Origin: Macrocybe gigantea
Taxonomy: Eukaryota; Basidiomycota; Agaricomycetes; Agaricales; Callistosporiaceae
Direction of reading: 5' to 3'
Assembly: GCA_011319805.1 (NCBI GenBank)
Contig: SJRY01000236.1
Span: 744,001-808,000, forward strand
Length of the DNA stretch: 64,000 nucleotides
Shown here in pieces: positions 32,479 to 44,431 of this stretch; position 1 is the first letter of the stretch; the number at the start of each line of letters is the position of its first letter. The position numbers were made by a program, and so were the translations under genes. The notes beneath the pieces were generated by a model. That model worked only from the letters and a program-made list of their open reading frames with translations. It was not told the DNA's origin and searched no databases.

Positions 32479-34450
32479 TTATTTACCAATGCAAAACTCG
32501 CCGAAGACGACGTCTAGCACATCCTCCACATCAACTACACCTGAGATTTTGCCTATTGCCTGTGCTGCATAGCGCAGTTCCTCAGCACCGAGGACGATAT
32601 CGCTCGAAGCTGGTATATCATTGAGTTCACGGTGTCTCCAAAGCGTTCGTCGGCGACTTACGCGTGCTAAGAAAAGCTTGCAAATGTTGGCATGTGGATT
32701 GCAATAGTACCCGGTGTCGTGCCTGAGTAATCAAAGGCCACTGTTTTAAGGAAGGTGTCATATGAAGATTAAACCTGTAGCTACCGGTGAACGGAGGCGC
32801 TGGGCGGCATAGTCACGATTGAACTTGCCTTTCACGCAATACTGCTTCAAATTCTGACAGAAACTCTTGGGTTCCGCTTCCGGTGTTTAGGCTTACCGCC
32901 CAGACGTGCTTGCCGTCGAATTGCCCACCACGCCAAGGGAGCGGTGAGGATAATAAGTCGGATTTGTTGAGGAGAAAAAGCGTCTGCGGCGTGACCAAAC
33001 GCCGTAAACTTGGTGGGACTTCGAGACATGGACCAGACAGGGTCTCTAATGTAAGTTCTGGAAGAGAGAGGACACAAAGAGAGATGTCGGCATTTTGCAC
33101 GCTGCTCTAGGTTTAGCTGTACGCCTTCCAAGATAGGTGTTTACGCACACAGACTCAGCTTTTTGAACGCCGATGCGTTCAATCAGGTCGTCTGTCTTCC
33201 TCAGACCGGCCGTGTCCGCAATGATGACTGGTAGACCACCAATGTCGAGGGATAGTTCCAACACATCACGAGTGGTCCCCGGAACCGGCGTCACTATAGC
33301 AGCCTCTCGTCGGGCTATAAATCGGTCAGAAGTATTGATGGAACCATAATGTCACTTTCTCACCTAGAAAGTTCAACAGCGTGCTTTTGCCGGCATTGGG
33401 AGGGCCAAATATTGCCAACTTGATTCCCGATCGGAGAATTTCTCCTCGACGATCATTTTCGAGGCTTGCACGATTTTTGTCAGCAGTATATGCACCTTGG
33501 AGCGTGCTGTGGAGAGATGTCTATCGTTGACCTGAGATTCGGGAACAGGAGGCGAACCTTCCTCGTAGACACCGTCTTCAATTTCTTCGCTTTCACCGAA
33601 GTCAATCAAGGCTTCCACGTTGGCTAAACACATGATGATACTGGCACGAAGCTCCTCGAATCGAGCCCTTTGTGAACCCTACACTGGTCATTCAAAAGTA
33701 CAGCTTCGTTAAAGCGAACAGAGTATCTGGAAAAACGGGCATACCTCAGCAGCCGCAAGAGCAATGCGCCGTTGAGCTTCCGTTTCAGCATCTATCAAAT
33801 CCCTGAGGCCCTCCACTTGGGTTAAATCAAGCCTGCCCCCGTTAAAGGCACGTCTGGTGAACTCTCCTGGTTCGGCGGGTCTACAGAAGGATAATGATGC
33901 GAGCGACTTGAGGACGGATGAGATCACGGCCCTTCCAGAATGAAAATGAAGCTCGAGAACATCTTCAGTCGTAAATGATTTCGGGCCTAAGGGTTTTATC
34001 AGTAAATTGTGCAATCCGACCCCAGATAAGTCGTCACCTTTAAAAAACAGCGAGACCATCGTCTAGACGTTCTTGATCATTGTTGGGGTCCACTATACGA
34101 CAGTGATACATTCGCCATGGCATTACCGGCAAATCGCCTTTCCGTGAGCTGGTTTGCAACCGGACCATCTTTTGCCAAACGAGATGGGCGTCAGGGCCAG
34201 ATATCCTAACAACCGCAACACCTCCTTTTCCCGGAGGGGTGGATAGAGCAAATATTGTAGGGCGCTGGTTATCTGTGCGTACGAGGCTTGGTCGCTCCGC
34301 CTTTCTGGGCATGGCACTGCTGGAGTTGAATCTAAGGTTCCTAGTTGCGTAGGATTTGGAACATTGGGTGTGTGCACATCCGCGAACGACGGAATTTAGA
34401 ATGCGCGGTAATAGAGACCTGTCCTGGACAACTGCAGCGATGGGCCACAT
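32479..34450 (-). CDS. MSS1: Mitochondrial tRNA-modifying GTPase MSS1 (TrmE/MnmE family)
   Basis: With MTO1 it makes the 5-carboxymethylaminomethyl group on wobble uridines of mitochondrial tRNAs. An Arg/Ser-rich presequence starts at ATG 34450. The N-terminal formyl-THF domain begins [34 protein letters not shown] and [34 protein letters not shown] are diagnostic. The G domain inside the helical domain has [11 protein letters not shown] (P-loop), PGTTRDVLE (switch), [10 protein letters not shown] and NKSD. The protein ends in the invariant FCIGK with the reactive Cys, stop at 32479-32481. The frame slips by one missing base just before the P-loop exon portion, most simply in the T run 33474-33478 (A run in coding sense). 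Divergent from CNB1, 147 bases between ATGs. Confidence 0.92.
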
Positions 34451-34597
34451 AAAATATGGGACGTCTTGCTCAAGTGCTCACTGCCACACGTGACAGGCCA
34501 CACATTAGCTCGGCCGTTTGTCACTGCAATTTCCGCTCTTTCACTGTCCTACGTTTTTCTTGTAGACCCATCATAACTCCCGCATTTCGCTGCCAAC

Positions 34598-35525
34598 ATG
34601 GGTCAATCGCGTCAGTGGTCGCTACGTACTGAATCCTCTGATCATCGCTGATAGGCAACCTCAGCATCTCAGTTTATGGAGGACATGGAAAAGCGATCGA
34701 ACTGTGTGTGATATTCTACAGCCCGCCGAATGCACTGTTTTCAGACATTATTCGTGTCTTCTGCGCAAAGTTACCCAGGCAGAGCTCGAACGACTGAAGA
34801 AGCGATTCATGAAACTTGATAGGCAGATTCCTCTTCTTATAATCCGACTCTGTTTAGATGTGGCTTATCACAGCGTTTAGCGATGGTTCCGGGTCGATTG
34901 ATCGCGAGGAATTCCTACAAATACCGCAGATCGCTTCAAATCCTTTAGCGTCGCGAATGATTGCCATCTTCGACGAAGAGTACGTTCAACACAAAACCGA
35001 GTTGTCTTCGTGCTAACGTGGACTTTCTCGCTCAGTGGCGGAGGAACGGTAGATTTTCAAGAGTTTGTAGGAGGCTTGAGTGCATTCAGCAGCCGTGGGG
35101 GCCGTGAAGAAAAGCTGAAGTGTATGCAGCAGGTCCCGATCTTATGACGCAGCAGACTAAACCATTCGTTCGCTTCGTCAGTCGCGTTCAAGGTCTACGA
35201 TGTCGATAGAGATGGTTATATCTCTAATGGAGAGCTGTTTTTGGTTTTGAAAATGATGGTTGGCAATAACCTCAAGGTCTGTCGTTGAACGTGCTCTATA
35301 TACTATGCCTAACTTGGTTTTCATAGGACCAGCAACTGCAACAAATCGTTGATAAAACAATCATGGAGGCCGATAGAGATGGGGATGGGAGATTGGATTT
35401 TGAGGAATTTGCACAGATGGTATCGAATACGGTACGTGGTCTTCAGGCCACTATGAGATGAAGGAGTCCTCAGTCGTGTTCAACAGGATATTGTCAAGCA
35501 AATGACGTTAGAGGACCTGTTCTAG
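34598..35525 (+). CDS. CNB1: Calcineurin regulatory subunit B
   Basis: Calcium sensor that activates the calcineurin phosphatase (stress, growth and wall integrity signalling). The protein starts [14 protein letters not shown], with Gly2 a likely N-myristoylation site. Four EF-hands follow: [39 protein letters not shown] and [15 protein letters not shown], and the end is [12 protein letters not shown], as in orthologues. Mapped exons: 34598-34610, 34665-34703, 34771-34822, then from 34881; further introns interrupt at about 34979, 35121, 35277 and 35432, all with GT-AG borders. The intron 34823-34880 has a GC donor (AG|GCAGAT). The final stop is TAG at 35523-35525. Confidence 0.94.
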
Positions 35526-36068
35526 TTTGGCCCTTGTCTCTGTGTTATATACCCTTTTTTTTATTCTGGTGGTTTCGGACGCAATGAATCCATCACGGAA
35601 ATATAGTCTTGCCTCGAATTTGTTTATCTTGCCGTCGCGCCTTCAGGGGAATCTCCAAAATAATCGCGGACTGAGGGGATGGTAACTACAAAGCCACGGA
35701 AAGAGCAGATATCCATAATACGTGAAGTGGGGATATTGTAACAATTACAGGTATGCAGCATGTACTATACAGAAGTGGTGACGGAGTCAATCTAAAGACA
35801 AACGAACAAGATGGAAAAAAAAGAGTGTGCTGTACATTTTAAAGTGTAGTTTGTCCATAAACTTGATTATCAAGGAAAGACCTATGCGTGACAATGGTAA
35901 TTTGCAGGCGGCATGCGGGAACCAACCGAGTTGGTCCACTTACTGTACACGGCAGAAGGCACAGAACAACTTGGATAACAGATGATATGGTCGGGGCAGA
36001 ACGGATGGATAAGACCTATTTCAACATCGACCTCACCGATCACCGATGGAACGTAGGGGACGCGGTAG
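35526..36068. other. Intergenic, convergent 3' ends
   Basis: About 540 bases between the CNB1 stop and the stop of the minus-strand hypothetical gene. A T-run (35555-35563) and AT-rich patches around 35800-35870 probably serve 3' end formation. No gene seen. Confidence 0.45.
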
Positions 36069-36669
36069 CTAGGGAAAATGGCTTTCGACGACCTGAGAAA
36101 AGGAAGAATGTTGCGGAACTCGCGTGACACGGGAAAAAACAGGTTGAGCTGTGGAACACGCATCGCTCGACTGGCGTTGTGGAAGATAACATGGATCTAG
36201 AGACGAGTGGAACAGGGTGGAAGGATCCATGACCTCGTGTGGCCCTGAGAATGGCATGGCCTTGGAAGGAATGTCGGAGATTTCCTGAGGTGAATCGAGC
36301 AAATCTTGCACCATACGTTCATCTTCGTCTAAGACTTCGTCAGCGGCAGAGATCTGTATTCCTGCGAGAAACTCGAATCCTCCGGCTGCCTTCGAGTTTC
36401 CAACAAATAGCCCCAGCCTTGCCCAGTTGATGAGGTCGGTGTGTTACATGGCTGAAGATACGAGTCGTTCTGGTGCGGCATGGTCCATGAGGACCGAGGA
36501 ACGGATTGTGGATGAAGAGCTTGGGTTAGTTGCGCCTAGCAGAAAGATAAGGATATTCGAGCGAGGAGTGTCGATAATACGAACTTGCAAAAGGGCAAGG
36601 TCTAGTGCCTCCTGACCTATGTGACTGGCAGAAAGGGAGGAGGCAAGGTCGTCGACAGAAAAGCTCATG
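36069..36669 (-). CDS. Conserved hypothetical basidiomycete protein
   Basis: The start MSFSVDDLASSLSASHIGQEALDLALLQ (ATG 36669) resembles the N-terminus of an uncharacterised protein family I remember from mushroom genomes. After an intron of about 48 nt (donor GTTCGT, acceptor CTAG) the frame continues with AQLTQALHPQ and PCNTPTSSTG. An acidic segment (ADEVLDEDERMVQDLLDSP) follows in a frame shifted by one missing base near 36340-36380, then a Ser/Gln/His-rich tail to a stop at 36069-36071. No catalytic domain, membrane helix or signal peptide. Function unknown. It lies just downstream of TTI2 on the same strand, 202 bases away. Confidence 0.55.
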
Positions 36670-36871
36670 ATGTGTAAAGGAGGGTGAAGGAGATCAGTGA
36701 GAGGCCATGCCAAGGCGGCTGTTGAATCAAATCCGACTGAATTGAGTACGCTTTAGTACAGGTTCCTCCGTCGACACGTGACTTAACCCTTCCGGTCCGT
36801 CAGATCGCCGACCAACCCTCCGAATATCCCTCCATCAGCCGCGGCCATTTGTACATATTCTTTCTAGACTC

Positions 36872-38193
36872 CTAATCAGATACCTGCCACGTCCAGGTCA
36901 GGGTCCAGTTCTCACCTCGACCACGGAGGGACATGCGTCAGCTAACAGCTCGCATGCCCGCCGCAACCCCGTTTCCAATTCGACGTTGACTGGCAGGTCA
37001 AGTTAGCAGTGCCGAATGCTAAACAGATGGCCGGCTTACCCATGTTGGATTCCACGTGCATCACCCAGCATCTGCCTACTCCATCCAGAATGGTAGTTTT
37101 CCACCGCGCCATACATGGACCACATTCTTCAATGATGATGCATAGCGCACTCAAGGATGCTAACTGCATCTCGCCTGACAACTTGTTTGGGAATTCGGGA
37201 GCGAGCGAATATAAAATCTGCATGATTAAAGCCTGATCATTGACATTTGGAACGAGCCCCCATCAGCACAGAACGTCCCCAAGACATGGAGAGAAAGGAC
37301 CTTCAAGAACCGTGAGCAGCCAATACTGAGGCATCTCAGAAGTCGTGGAAGGACTTGCAGAGATGCGAGTATAGCATCGGGCTTCTCGTACCCGTATATC
37401 CAGATTCCACCAATGATGCTGTCTCCTAGAATCGCGCAAAGCTGATCAAATCTGTCCGAGGATCCAATCGTCGTAGTCAATGTCGTCAGGTCTATGAACG
37501 CGTCTACTACGTGTTTAATGAGTTCGGGAGTTTCCTGGTCCTGTAGATGCGCAAGGCAGGTCGACAGAGACTGGAAGAAAATCAGCTTCATCTCGCGGGC
37601 AAACTTGATTAGTGACCCACAGCGCGAATCAGTCCGTCAACACCACTGCGTATCAGAACGTCTTTGGGAACGTGTCGAAGCATTTCCGAGACGATGCGAA
37701 CGCCTTGTAATTTGTAGCAAGCTTCATAATCGTCCAGCAGCGTCATGACCGGAGGGACCAATAGGTACCAGAGATTTTCATAGTCTTCTGGCTACACAGA
37801 GATAAATGGTCGTTGTCTTGGGGTGTCGACGGCACGTCACTTGCCTGTGTGTGTTTCACACACCATAAGACAAGGCTTCCAATAGCGGCGTGAATTTTCC
37901 ATCTCTGTCCCTCGTAGTAATCCTGCGCGGCGAGAGGCCCCCCTGCTGGCCTGAGCAATTTGCGGCCGGTGGCCACACTGAGTAAAGGATGCGCATTAGC
38001 AGTGAACATCGGCTTGACCCATCCCGTGAGGACCTGCTCTAATAGCTGAGCAGTCACTGTCGATTCAGGAATGCCATTTAAATAGACTTCAAGACATTAT
38101 GCATAAGTAGTCTTCAGCCGGAGAGCGCATTGTAGGATTACCTTGAAGCGATTCGAGTGAGAACGATGGGTCCAACACTATGATTGCGGACAT
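36872..38193 (-). CDS. TTI2: TELO2-interacting protein 2 (TTT complex subunit)
   Basis: Tti2 forms the TTT complex with Tel2 and Tti1, a co-chaperone that stabilises PIKK kinases (TOR, ATM, ATR). ATG 38193; exon 1 ends at 38142. Diagnostic text: GWVKPMFTANAHPLLSVATG, then RPAGGPLAAQDYYEGQRWK, then DYENLWYLLVPPVMTLLDDY, ARM-like helices with CLAHLQDQETPELIKHVVDA, FDQLCAILGDSIIGGIWIY and LSALCIIIEECGPCMARWK. Several introns with GT-AG borders separate these blocks. The last exons are short: VNVELETGLRRACELLADACPSVVE, then a probable stop at 36872-36874; the exact end is uncertain. It diverges from FUR1 with only 110 bases between start codons. Confidence 0.88.
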
Positions 38194-38303
38194 AGAAGTC
38201 GATGGGAAAGCATTGAAAGCGACGGAAATGGGAGTGGGTGGCGATGTTTATCGATGACCATTGGTGGCCTTGTTTCTTTACCCCCTCTCCCAGGACTTTC
38301 TTC

Positions 38304-39463
38304 ATGGCCAACACAACGCCAGTGACTCAAATGCCTCCCCTTCCTCCTCCACAGTCCGCAAATGCTGTGAATACCAATCGAGCTCACCTATATCCTCTCC
38401 CCAAGTCCGTGTTCACACTGCGGCAAACAGCCCAACTTGAGGCGCTATACACTATCATCCGAGATAAAAACACTTCGAGAGGCGACTTTCTCTTTTATTC
38501 AGATCGGATCATCAGATTACTCGTCGAGGAGGGATTAAACCACCTTCCAGTTGTCCGGCGTGTGGTGGAGACGCCCACGGTATGCCATCTCTCTTCTTGT
38601 ATGCAGCCTAGCTGGCTGTAATGAACCTAAATTCCCCATCGACATAGGGAGCTACATACGATGGTGTTGGGTTTGAAGGCAAGATATGTGGAGTTTCAAT
38701 CCTACGAGCTGGCGAGGTGAGCATCATTTATTCTCAACTGTCTTGCAATAGGATGAACATGTTTTCGAGGCCATGGAAGCCGGACTGCGCGAAGTTTGCA
38801 GAAGTGTCAGGATTGGAAAAATTCTTATACAGCGGGTCTGTTGTTCTACCTATATGCTAAGTCACAGCTGAATCTGTTTTCTCTAGGATGAGGAGACAGC
38901 TCAACCAAAGCTTTTTTACTCGAAGGTGTCACATTTTGGTTAGGCTGCAGTGGGCTCGCATTGATGCCATACCACAGTTTCCTCCAGATATTGCTTCTCG
39001 GTATGTTCTATTGCTGGACCCTATGCTTGGTATGCCTGCTTTCTTTACTGCTGTTCTGTGGCATTGAACCTTTGTAGCTACAGGTGGTTCTGCAATGAAA
39101 GCTGTTGAGGTCCTTATAGAGCATGGTGTACCAGAGGAACGTATAATTTTTATAAATTTGGTTTGTTGTTATTTTTTTTATAAATTACTATAATGTTCAT
39201 TGGTTTGAGAAGATTGCAGCTCCAGAAGGTTTATTGACTTTTTGTGCAAGATATCCAAATCTCAAAGTGGTATGTTAAATTCTTGGCTTGATATCTTATC
39301 TACACTCATTTCTTGAAATAGATCACGGGATGGATCGATAAAGGCCTGAATGAGAAGGCATATATTATTCCGGGCCTAGGAGACTTTGGTGAACGCAGGT
39401 ATATGGTATTCTTTACATTAGTTTGATGTCTCTGTTAATTCTATTATCAGGTACTGCTTATAA
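38304..39463 (+). CDS. FUR1: Uracil phosphoribosyltransferase
   Basis: Pyrimidine-salvage enzyme (uracil plus PRPP to UMP). Start MANTTPVTQMPPLPPP at 38304, then LPKSVFTLRQTAQLEALYTIIRDKNTSRGDFLFYSDR; an earlier in-frame ATG at 38238 would add an unlikely extension overlapping the TTI2 promoter. Later exons give GATYDGVGFEGKICGVSI, then the AMEAGLREVCRSVRIGKILIQR block, RDEETAQPKLFYSK, the PRPP loop LLLDPMLATGGSAMKAV, IAAPEGLLTFCARYP and [28 protein letters not shown]. The stop is 39461-39463. Exon 2 (38648-38717) is 70 nt, one too many: an extra base at about 38700-38703 breaks the frame before the conserved RAGE motif. The second half is visibly AT-richer and poorer in CG than the first, next to the transposon block. 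Confidence 0.88.
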
Positions 39464-39588
39464 TAAGTTTGCTACTACCAAATCAGTCTGTTTCAGATGC
39501 CTGATCAATTATCAATTCCTTGAGTGACTGACATTTTTATATTTTGAATAAGAACTTGAGAATTACAATTGCTGAACCAATTTTACTA

Positions 39589-39593
39589 ATTTG
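39589..39593. repeat. Target-site duplication of the copia element, left
   Basis: atttg, matched by atttg at 44932-44936 directly after the right LTR. Five bases is the usual length for Ty1/copia. Confidence 0.75.
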
Positions 39594-39824
39594 TGTTGGA
39601 ATGCATCGCGAATGCACGGATGCTTACATAACAGTAGCATACAAGCACAACGGTTCCACGCACCTCTTTCCTCAGTTGCTATCACATGTGACTGAGGTAA
39701 GAGCATCCAGCACCGATATATTACACACAACCAAACTAATGTATGCATACAGAGGCATTGTAGGTTAGTATAGGCAATGTATAGTTGCTATCACATGTGA
39801 CTGAGAGGCATTGTAGTTCTAACA
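39594..39824 (+). repeat. 5' LTR of the copia element
   Basis: Starts TGTTGGAATGCATCGCGAAT and ends TTCTAACA; nearly the same sequence recurs at 44704-44931. It contains a 23-bp direct repeat (39674-39696 and 39783-39805) centred on the palindrome tcacatgtga. Confidence 0.9.
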
Positions 39825-40119
39825 GGTTATGGGCAAACTGTGAACACCTACATCTCTTGTCCGCAACTCGCCCGTGTCTTTTTACACCTAGACATGTTTT
39901 ATGCTATTGATGCACAGCCAAGGATCTGCTCCCGACATCGAATTGCCCCCCTCACAAGCCTGTCTGAACATGTTGAACATCCCTTCCACCTCTGAAGACA
40001 CACCCTTGAGTGTCCTGACATCAGAGAGCAATGCCCCCTCGGGTGTCCTAACAAGCGATATGACCCATCCTTCCATCTCCCCTGGGTGAATCGCTGATGG
40101 CACATGGGGCTCACATGCT

Positions 40120-40920
40120 TTGCTTGACATCGATGAAGGGAACTGGGAACAATGGAAGAAACACATGCTACAAGTCTTGATCCTCAGCAGCAGTCTCGAT
40201 GAATATGCACTGGATACATTACCTTGCCCTCCTCTTGCATCTGAACCTCGTGCACATCGCAACTGGACACGAAACACAACCTTGTATGTGCATATATCCA
40301 GTCAAAATGCGCCGATGCTGAAGAAAAAATCATTAAAAATGCACCAGTGCTTGGGAGGCTTGGATGATGCTCTCTGACTACCACACCAGTCAGGGTCCTG
40401 TTGTCCAGATGTGGCTCATACAGGAGGCATTTGCCGTGCACTACACACATTCCACATCCTTCATGCAGACAATGCAGAAATTGCAGGCCATCAACCGCCA
40501 CATATAGGACATAGGCTCACCATCAGCTGATGATTTCCTAGTCATTCTGATGCTGTTTGTACTCTCTGGTAAGGAAATGCACTCAGTCCATGACTCTGTC
40601 ATCAATGGTATCTCTTCATCAACTCATGACACCCTCTTCACCTCTTCTAAGATTGTACAATGGTTGGAACTCGAACAACATGTCCAGCAACATGAGGAGG
40701 AGGCTATGACTGCCCAAGCACCTATCCAAACTGCAAACCAGACCTGAGTTGTATGTACAAATACCAAGAATTGTACACAGCCCCTCAGGCATACACAAGC
40801 ATTCTGCATCAGAAAGGGCGGCAGTATGTTTGGGCACACCATAGAAGAGGCTAGGAGAGCATTCAAAGCTGCCAATGGCAAGAGTACGAAAGACCCTAAC
40901 ACAAAAGACAAATGAGGAGT
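40120..40920 (+). pseudogene. copia gag remnant
   Basis: Fragments of a gag-like protein: NWEQWKKHMLQVLILSSSLDEY resembles the copia gag core (W...W...L). The frame then breaks repeatedly; a later block at 40550-40747 (ISSSTHDTLFTSSKIVQWLELE) belongs to the same domain. No intact zinc knuckle was found. Confidence 0.6.
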
Positions 40921-41302
40921 TGTGAACACCAATGGTCAGAATGCAATCGTCCCCACCAAATCCAACAAACAGATCTATTATGATGTGAACAGCTGTGCTT
41001 ACCTAGTTGATACCAAGAACAACATATATGAACAACTCAACCCATCACCAATCTCCCCAGCCGCCACCCTACCATCTTCTGCATCTATTGTTGAACTGAG
41101 CAACCTCATGACAGACTCCATCGACAACCTGGTCAGGGATGCAATATCAACGGCTAACATTCTGGAATACACAGTGACTGCATGGCTCGACCTACAAAAT
41201 GAGATCAAATGCTCTGTTGATTGGATGACCTCACAATGACTCTTTGACATGAGTGGTATCAGTATAACACCCATGCCCAATTGCCCTTGATGTGAGCATG
41301 TC

Positions 41303-41749
41303 TTGGATGAAGCCTGTCCATTCCTGATTGACAGTGGCTGCATGACACACATATCTCCAATCTGCTCTGACTTCCTGACCCTCACGCCTATTCGGGATAG
41401 AGTGGTGAAGGGCATTGGGAACACCTCTATTACAGCCGTGGGCATCGGTTCAATCCATCTCACCATTGTGAAAGACTCGTCAATCACACTCGAGAATGTC
41501 CTCTATATACCCAACTTGTCAGTGAGGCTCCTATCTGTTGGTGACCTCGTTGACAACCTCCCCTGTTGGCTTCTCTTTGATGAGAATGGTGTCACTCTGG
41601 TCAATTGGTCTGGCAGACACATTGCATCTGGGACAAGACTCATCAATCACAACAAGAACCTCTTCATGCTCACATGTTGGCAAAGCTTCTTGATCGAACA
41701 TTCCTACAGCATTCAATTCAGACTGACCCTTATGACCTGGCACAGATGA
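41303..41749 (+). pseudogene. copia protease region
   Basis: Open for about 148 codons. Contains the aspartic protease motif LIDSGCMTH (DSG) and the downstream region VKGIGNTSITAVGIGSI plus LENVLYIPNLSVRLLSVG, as in copia pol proteins. It is separated from its neighbours by stops. Confidence 0.75.
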
Positions 41750-41809
41750 CTAGGCCACACCAACCTCCAATCCATTGTAGACCTGTCTTGAAAAAACCTC
41801 ACATCAGGT

Positions 41810-42427
41810 ATGGATGTCAACCTTTCCCAAAGCCTACATAAATGTGAACATTGCATCATGGGCAAACAGGTTGTCTCCACCATCCTGAAATCACATGTAG
41901 GCTCTTGCTCTGACAGGAGGTTGGGTGTTGTTTGGATTAACCTTACTGGGCCTGAAGCTATTACCTCTGCGACACACAACAAGTACCTGATGCACATAGT
42001 TGATGACTTTTCATCTTTTGTCTGGTGTTTCCCTTTGAAAGAGAAAACTGATGCACTCCCTATTCTCCAAAGCTGGGCCTGAAAGATTGAAGCCTCGACT
42101 GGTCTCTGTATAGGTATGCTCTGCCTGGATAGAGGCAAAATTGCCTCCAGTTCAGGCTTCAAGGCATGGTGTGATGGAGAAGGGTATTTATTCCAAACCT
42201 CTGCCCCTTATACGTCAGTGCACATAGGCAAAGTAGAATGCGTTCACCACACTGTTATGGGATGGGGAAGAGCTATGCGCCTCCAAGCTAGACTGCCACT
42301 CTATCTTTGGAATGAATGTGCATGTACTGCTGCCTTTCTAGGCAATCTCGCCCCAATGAAGTTCTGCCAAAAGACCCTATATGAATTATGGCATGGCAGC
42401 CTACCAAATCTCTCTCCTCCTCCATGA
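41810..42427 (+). pseudogene. copia integrase remnant
   Basis: The zinc-binding part ends in CEHCIMGKQ; the catalytic core follows with WINLTGPEAITSATHNKYLMHIVDDFS (first Asp region) and, after a stop, AWCDGEGYLFQTSAPYT and GWGRAMRLQARLPLYLWNE. It is disrupted by at least two stops, so inactive. Confidence 0.75.
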
Positions 42428-43039
42428 ATTTGGCTGCAGAGCATTTGTCCTCATACAAGACAAGCACAATCCGAAAATATATGCCTGATCCTATGAGTGT
42501 GTTCTAATAGGTTACTCTGCATCTTCAAAAGCTTACAGACTGTACCACCATGGATCACATGACATATCATCAAAAGCTTCCATGTCAAATTTATTGAGAG
42601 TCATGAAAGCCTACTGCCCCTATCTGTAGATGATTCTGCAAAGGTAACTGACAAGGGCAGCCCTGACCACATGCCAGATGTCACTAGAGAGGATGTCACT
42701 AGAGAGGAACAATCAGAACTGACTGACCTCAATGCAAATAAGCCTGCCATTGACTCAGAGCCATGGAGGCAGCCCTAACAGAACATTCCATCCAGGTGGA
42801 GAATGATATGTGAAGGAGCTGAATACATGTCACAGATGGAATGTGCAGTTGAGGAGAGCAGAGAAGCTGGAAAATGTGTAAAGGAGACCAGATGCTAGGC
42901 ACATCTCCAAAGACGTCAGAGGGTTCTGGCTGATCACAATGAAGTGGGGCATGACAACATGGCTGAAATCTTTGCAGCAACCATTCTGGACTTCGACATC
43001 CTTACTGATTCCTCTGATCCAACTTTCCTCAAGCAAGCA

Positions 43040-43700
43040 CTGAACTGAGAAGATTGTAAGCAGTGGAAGGCAGCAATGTGAGAAGAACTTGAGTCACTGA
43101 AGGCGATGGGCATCTATAAGCTCGTTCCTCACTCATCTATACCTGCAGGGAGGAAGGTCCTGGGAGCAAATGGGAGTATCACCTGAAACATGATGAAGAA
43201 GGCTGACCAACTCGATATAAAGCATGCCTGGTGGTAAAAGGGTATGAGCAGGTATTTGGGCTGACTACATCGACACCACCTCACCAATGATGCGAATGGA
43301 ATCCCAGTGCACAATTCTACATACCACTGCAGTGAATGACTGGAATGTGGAACAAGCTAATGTCAAAGGCGCCTACCTCTACAGCCTTTTGCCAGATGGC
43401 AAAAAGCTGTTTATGTAGCAACCAGATTGCTTTGAAGACCCTGATAACCCAGATCATGTTTGGGTGCTACTGTGTGGGCTGTATGGCATGAAGCAGAGCA
43501 GCCATATCTGAAACAAGATGCTGGACAAGGCTATGCTTGCATTCAGCTTCAGAAGACTGGATGCTGACCCATGCTTGTATTGGCATGATGACAAGGATGG
43601 AAAACTTTTAGTTGGTGTTCACATTGATGATTTTCTCTATACCAGTATGATGATAGCATAGGAACTATTCAAGCACCAACTCCAAGCATGTGGAAAATCT
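43040..43700 (+). pseudogene. copia reverse transcriptase remnant
   Basis: Contains KAMGIYKLVPHSSIPAGRK, NVKGAYLYSLLPDGK, PDHVWVLLCGLYGMKQS and the active-site box VGVHIDDFLYT (HIDD). In-frame stops interrupt it at several codons. It is followed without break in order by the RNase H region. Confidence 0.75.
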
Positions 43701-43949
43701 CAGAACAAAGGGAGGTAGCATTTCACATTGGCATTGCCATCCACCATGACTGTGAGATGCGGACCATCTCCCTTTCACAAACTGCCCTTATTGATCGCAT
43801 TGTGTCCACCTTCAGTCTGAATGCCTATCCTGTCTCCATGCCTATGGATATCAGTGCCAAGCTGGCAAGACCCTCAGATGTGACCCTGTCACCAGAGATG
43901 GCGGCCCATCTTAGGCCATCCCTTATTGATCTCTTGTGGATTCCTTGAT

Positions 43950-44431
43950 ATACATTGCTGTTGGGTCTCGCCCAGACATCAGCTTTGCAGTTTCTAAACT
44001 GGCACAGTTTCTGGACTGCTATTGATGAATACTGGATTGCAGCTCTGCATGTGGTCTGATATCTTGCTTCAACATGTAAATTCGAGCTGACTCAGGCAGT
44101 CCTGATCCAATCAGTTTTAACTGGCTTCTCTGACTTGTCTTATACTAACTGCCCTGACACTCAACATTCTACTATGGGTTACTGCTTCTCCTTGGGTAAT
44201 GGAGTCATATCATGGTCCTCCTGCAGACAACAAACAGTGTCCTTATCTTCATGTGAGCTGAATATGTTGCCATTAGTGAGGCATCATGAGAACTCTCGGC
44301 TGAAGACCCTTTTATGGGAGACTGGCCTCCTGCAACATCTGATGCTGACTCTCTTCTGTGATAACAATGGCATGATGGACTTATCCAAAGACCCTGTTCT
44401 CTACAGTTGCAGCAAATATATCAATGTCTGA
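43950..44431 (+). pseudogene. copia RNase H remnant
   Basis: Shows GYCFSLGNGVISWSSCRQQT, VSLSSCELNML and LFCDNNGMMDLSKDPV, the standard copia RNase H blocks. Stops separate it from the RT. Confidence 0.75.
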
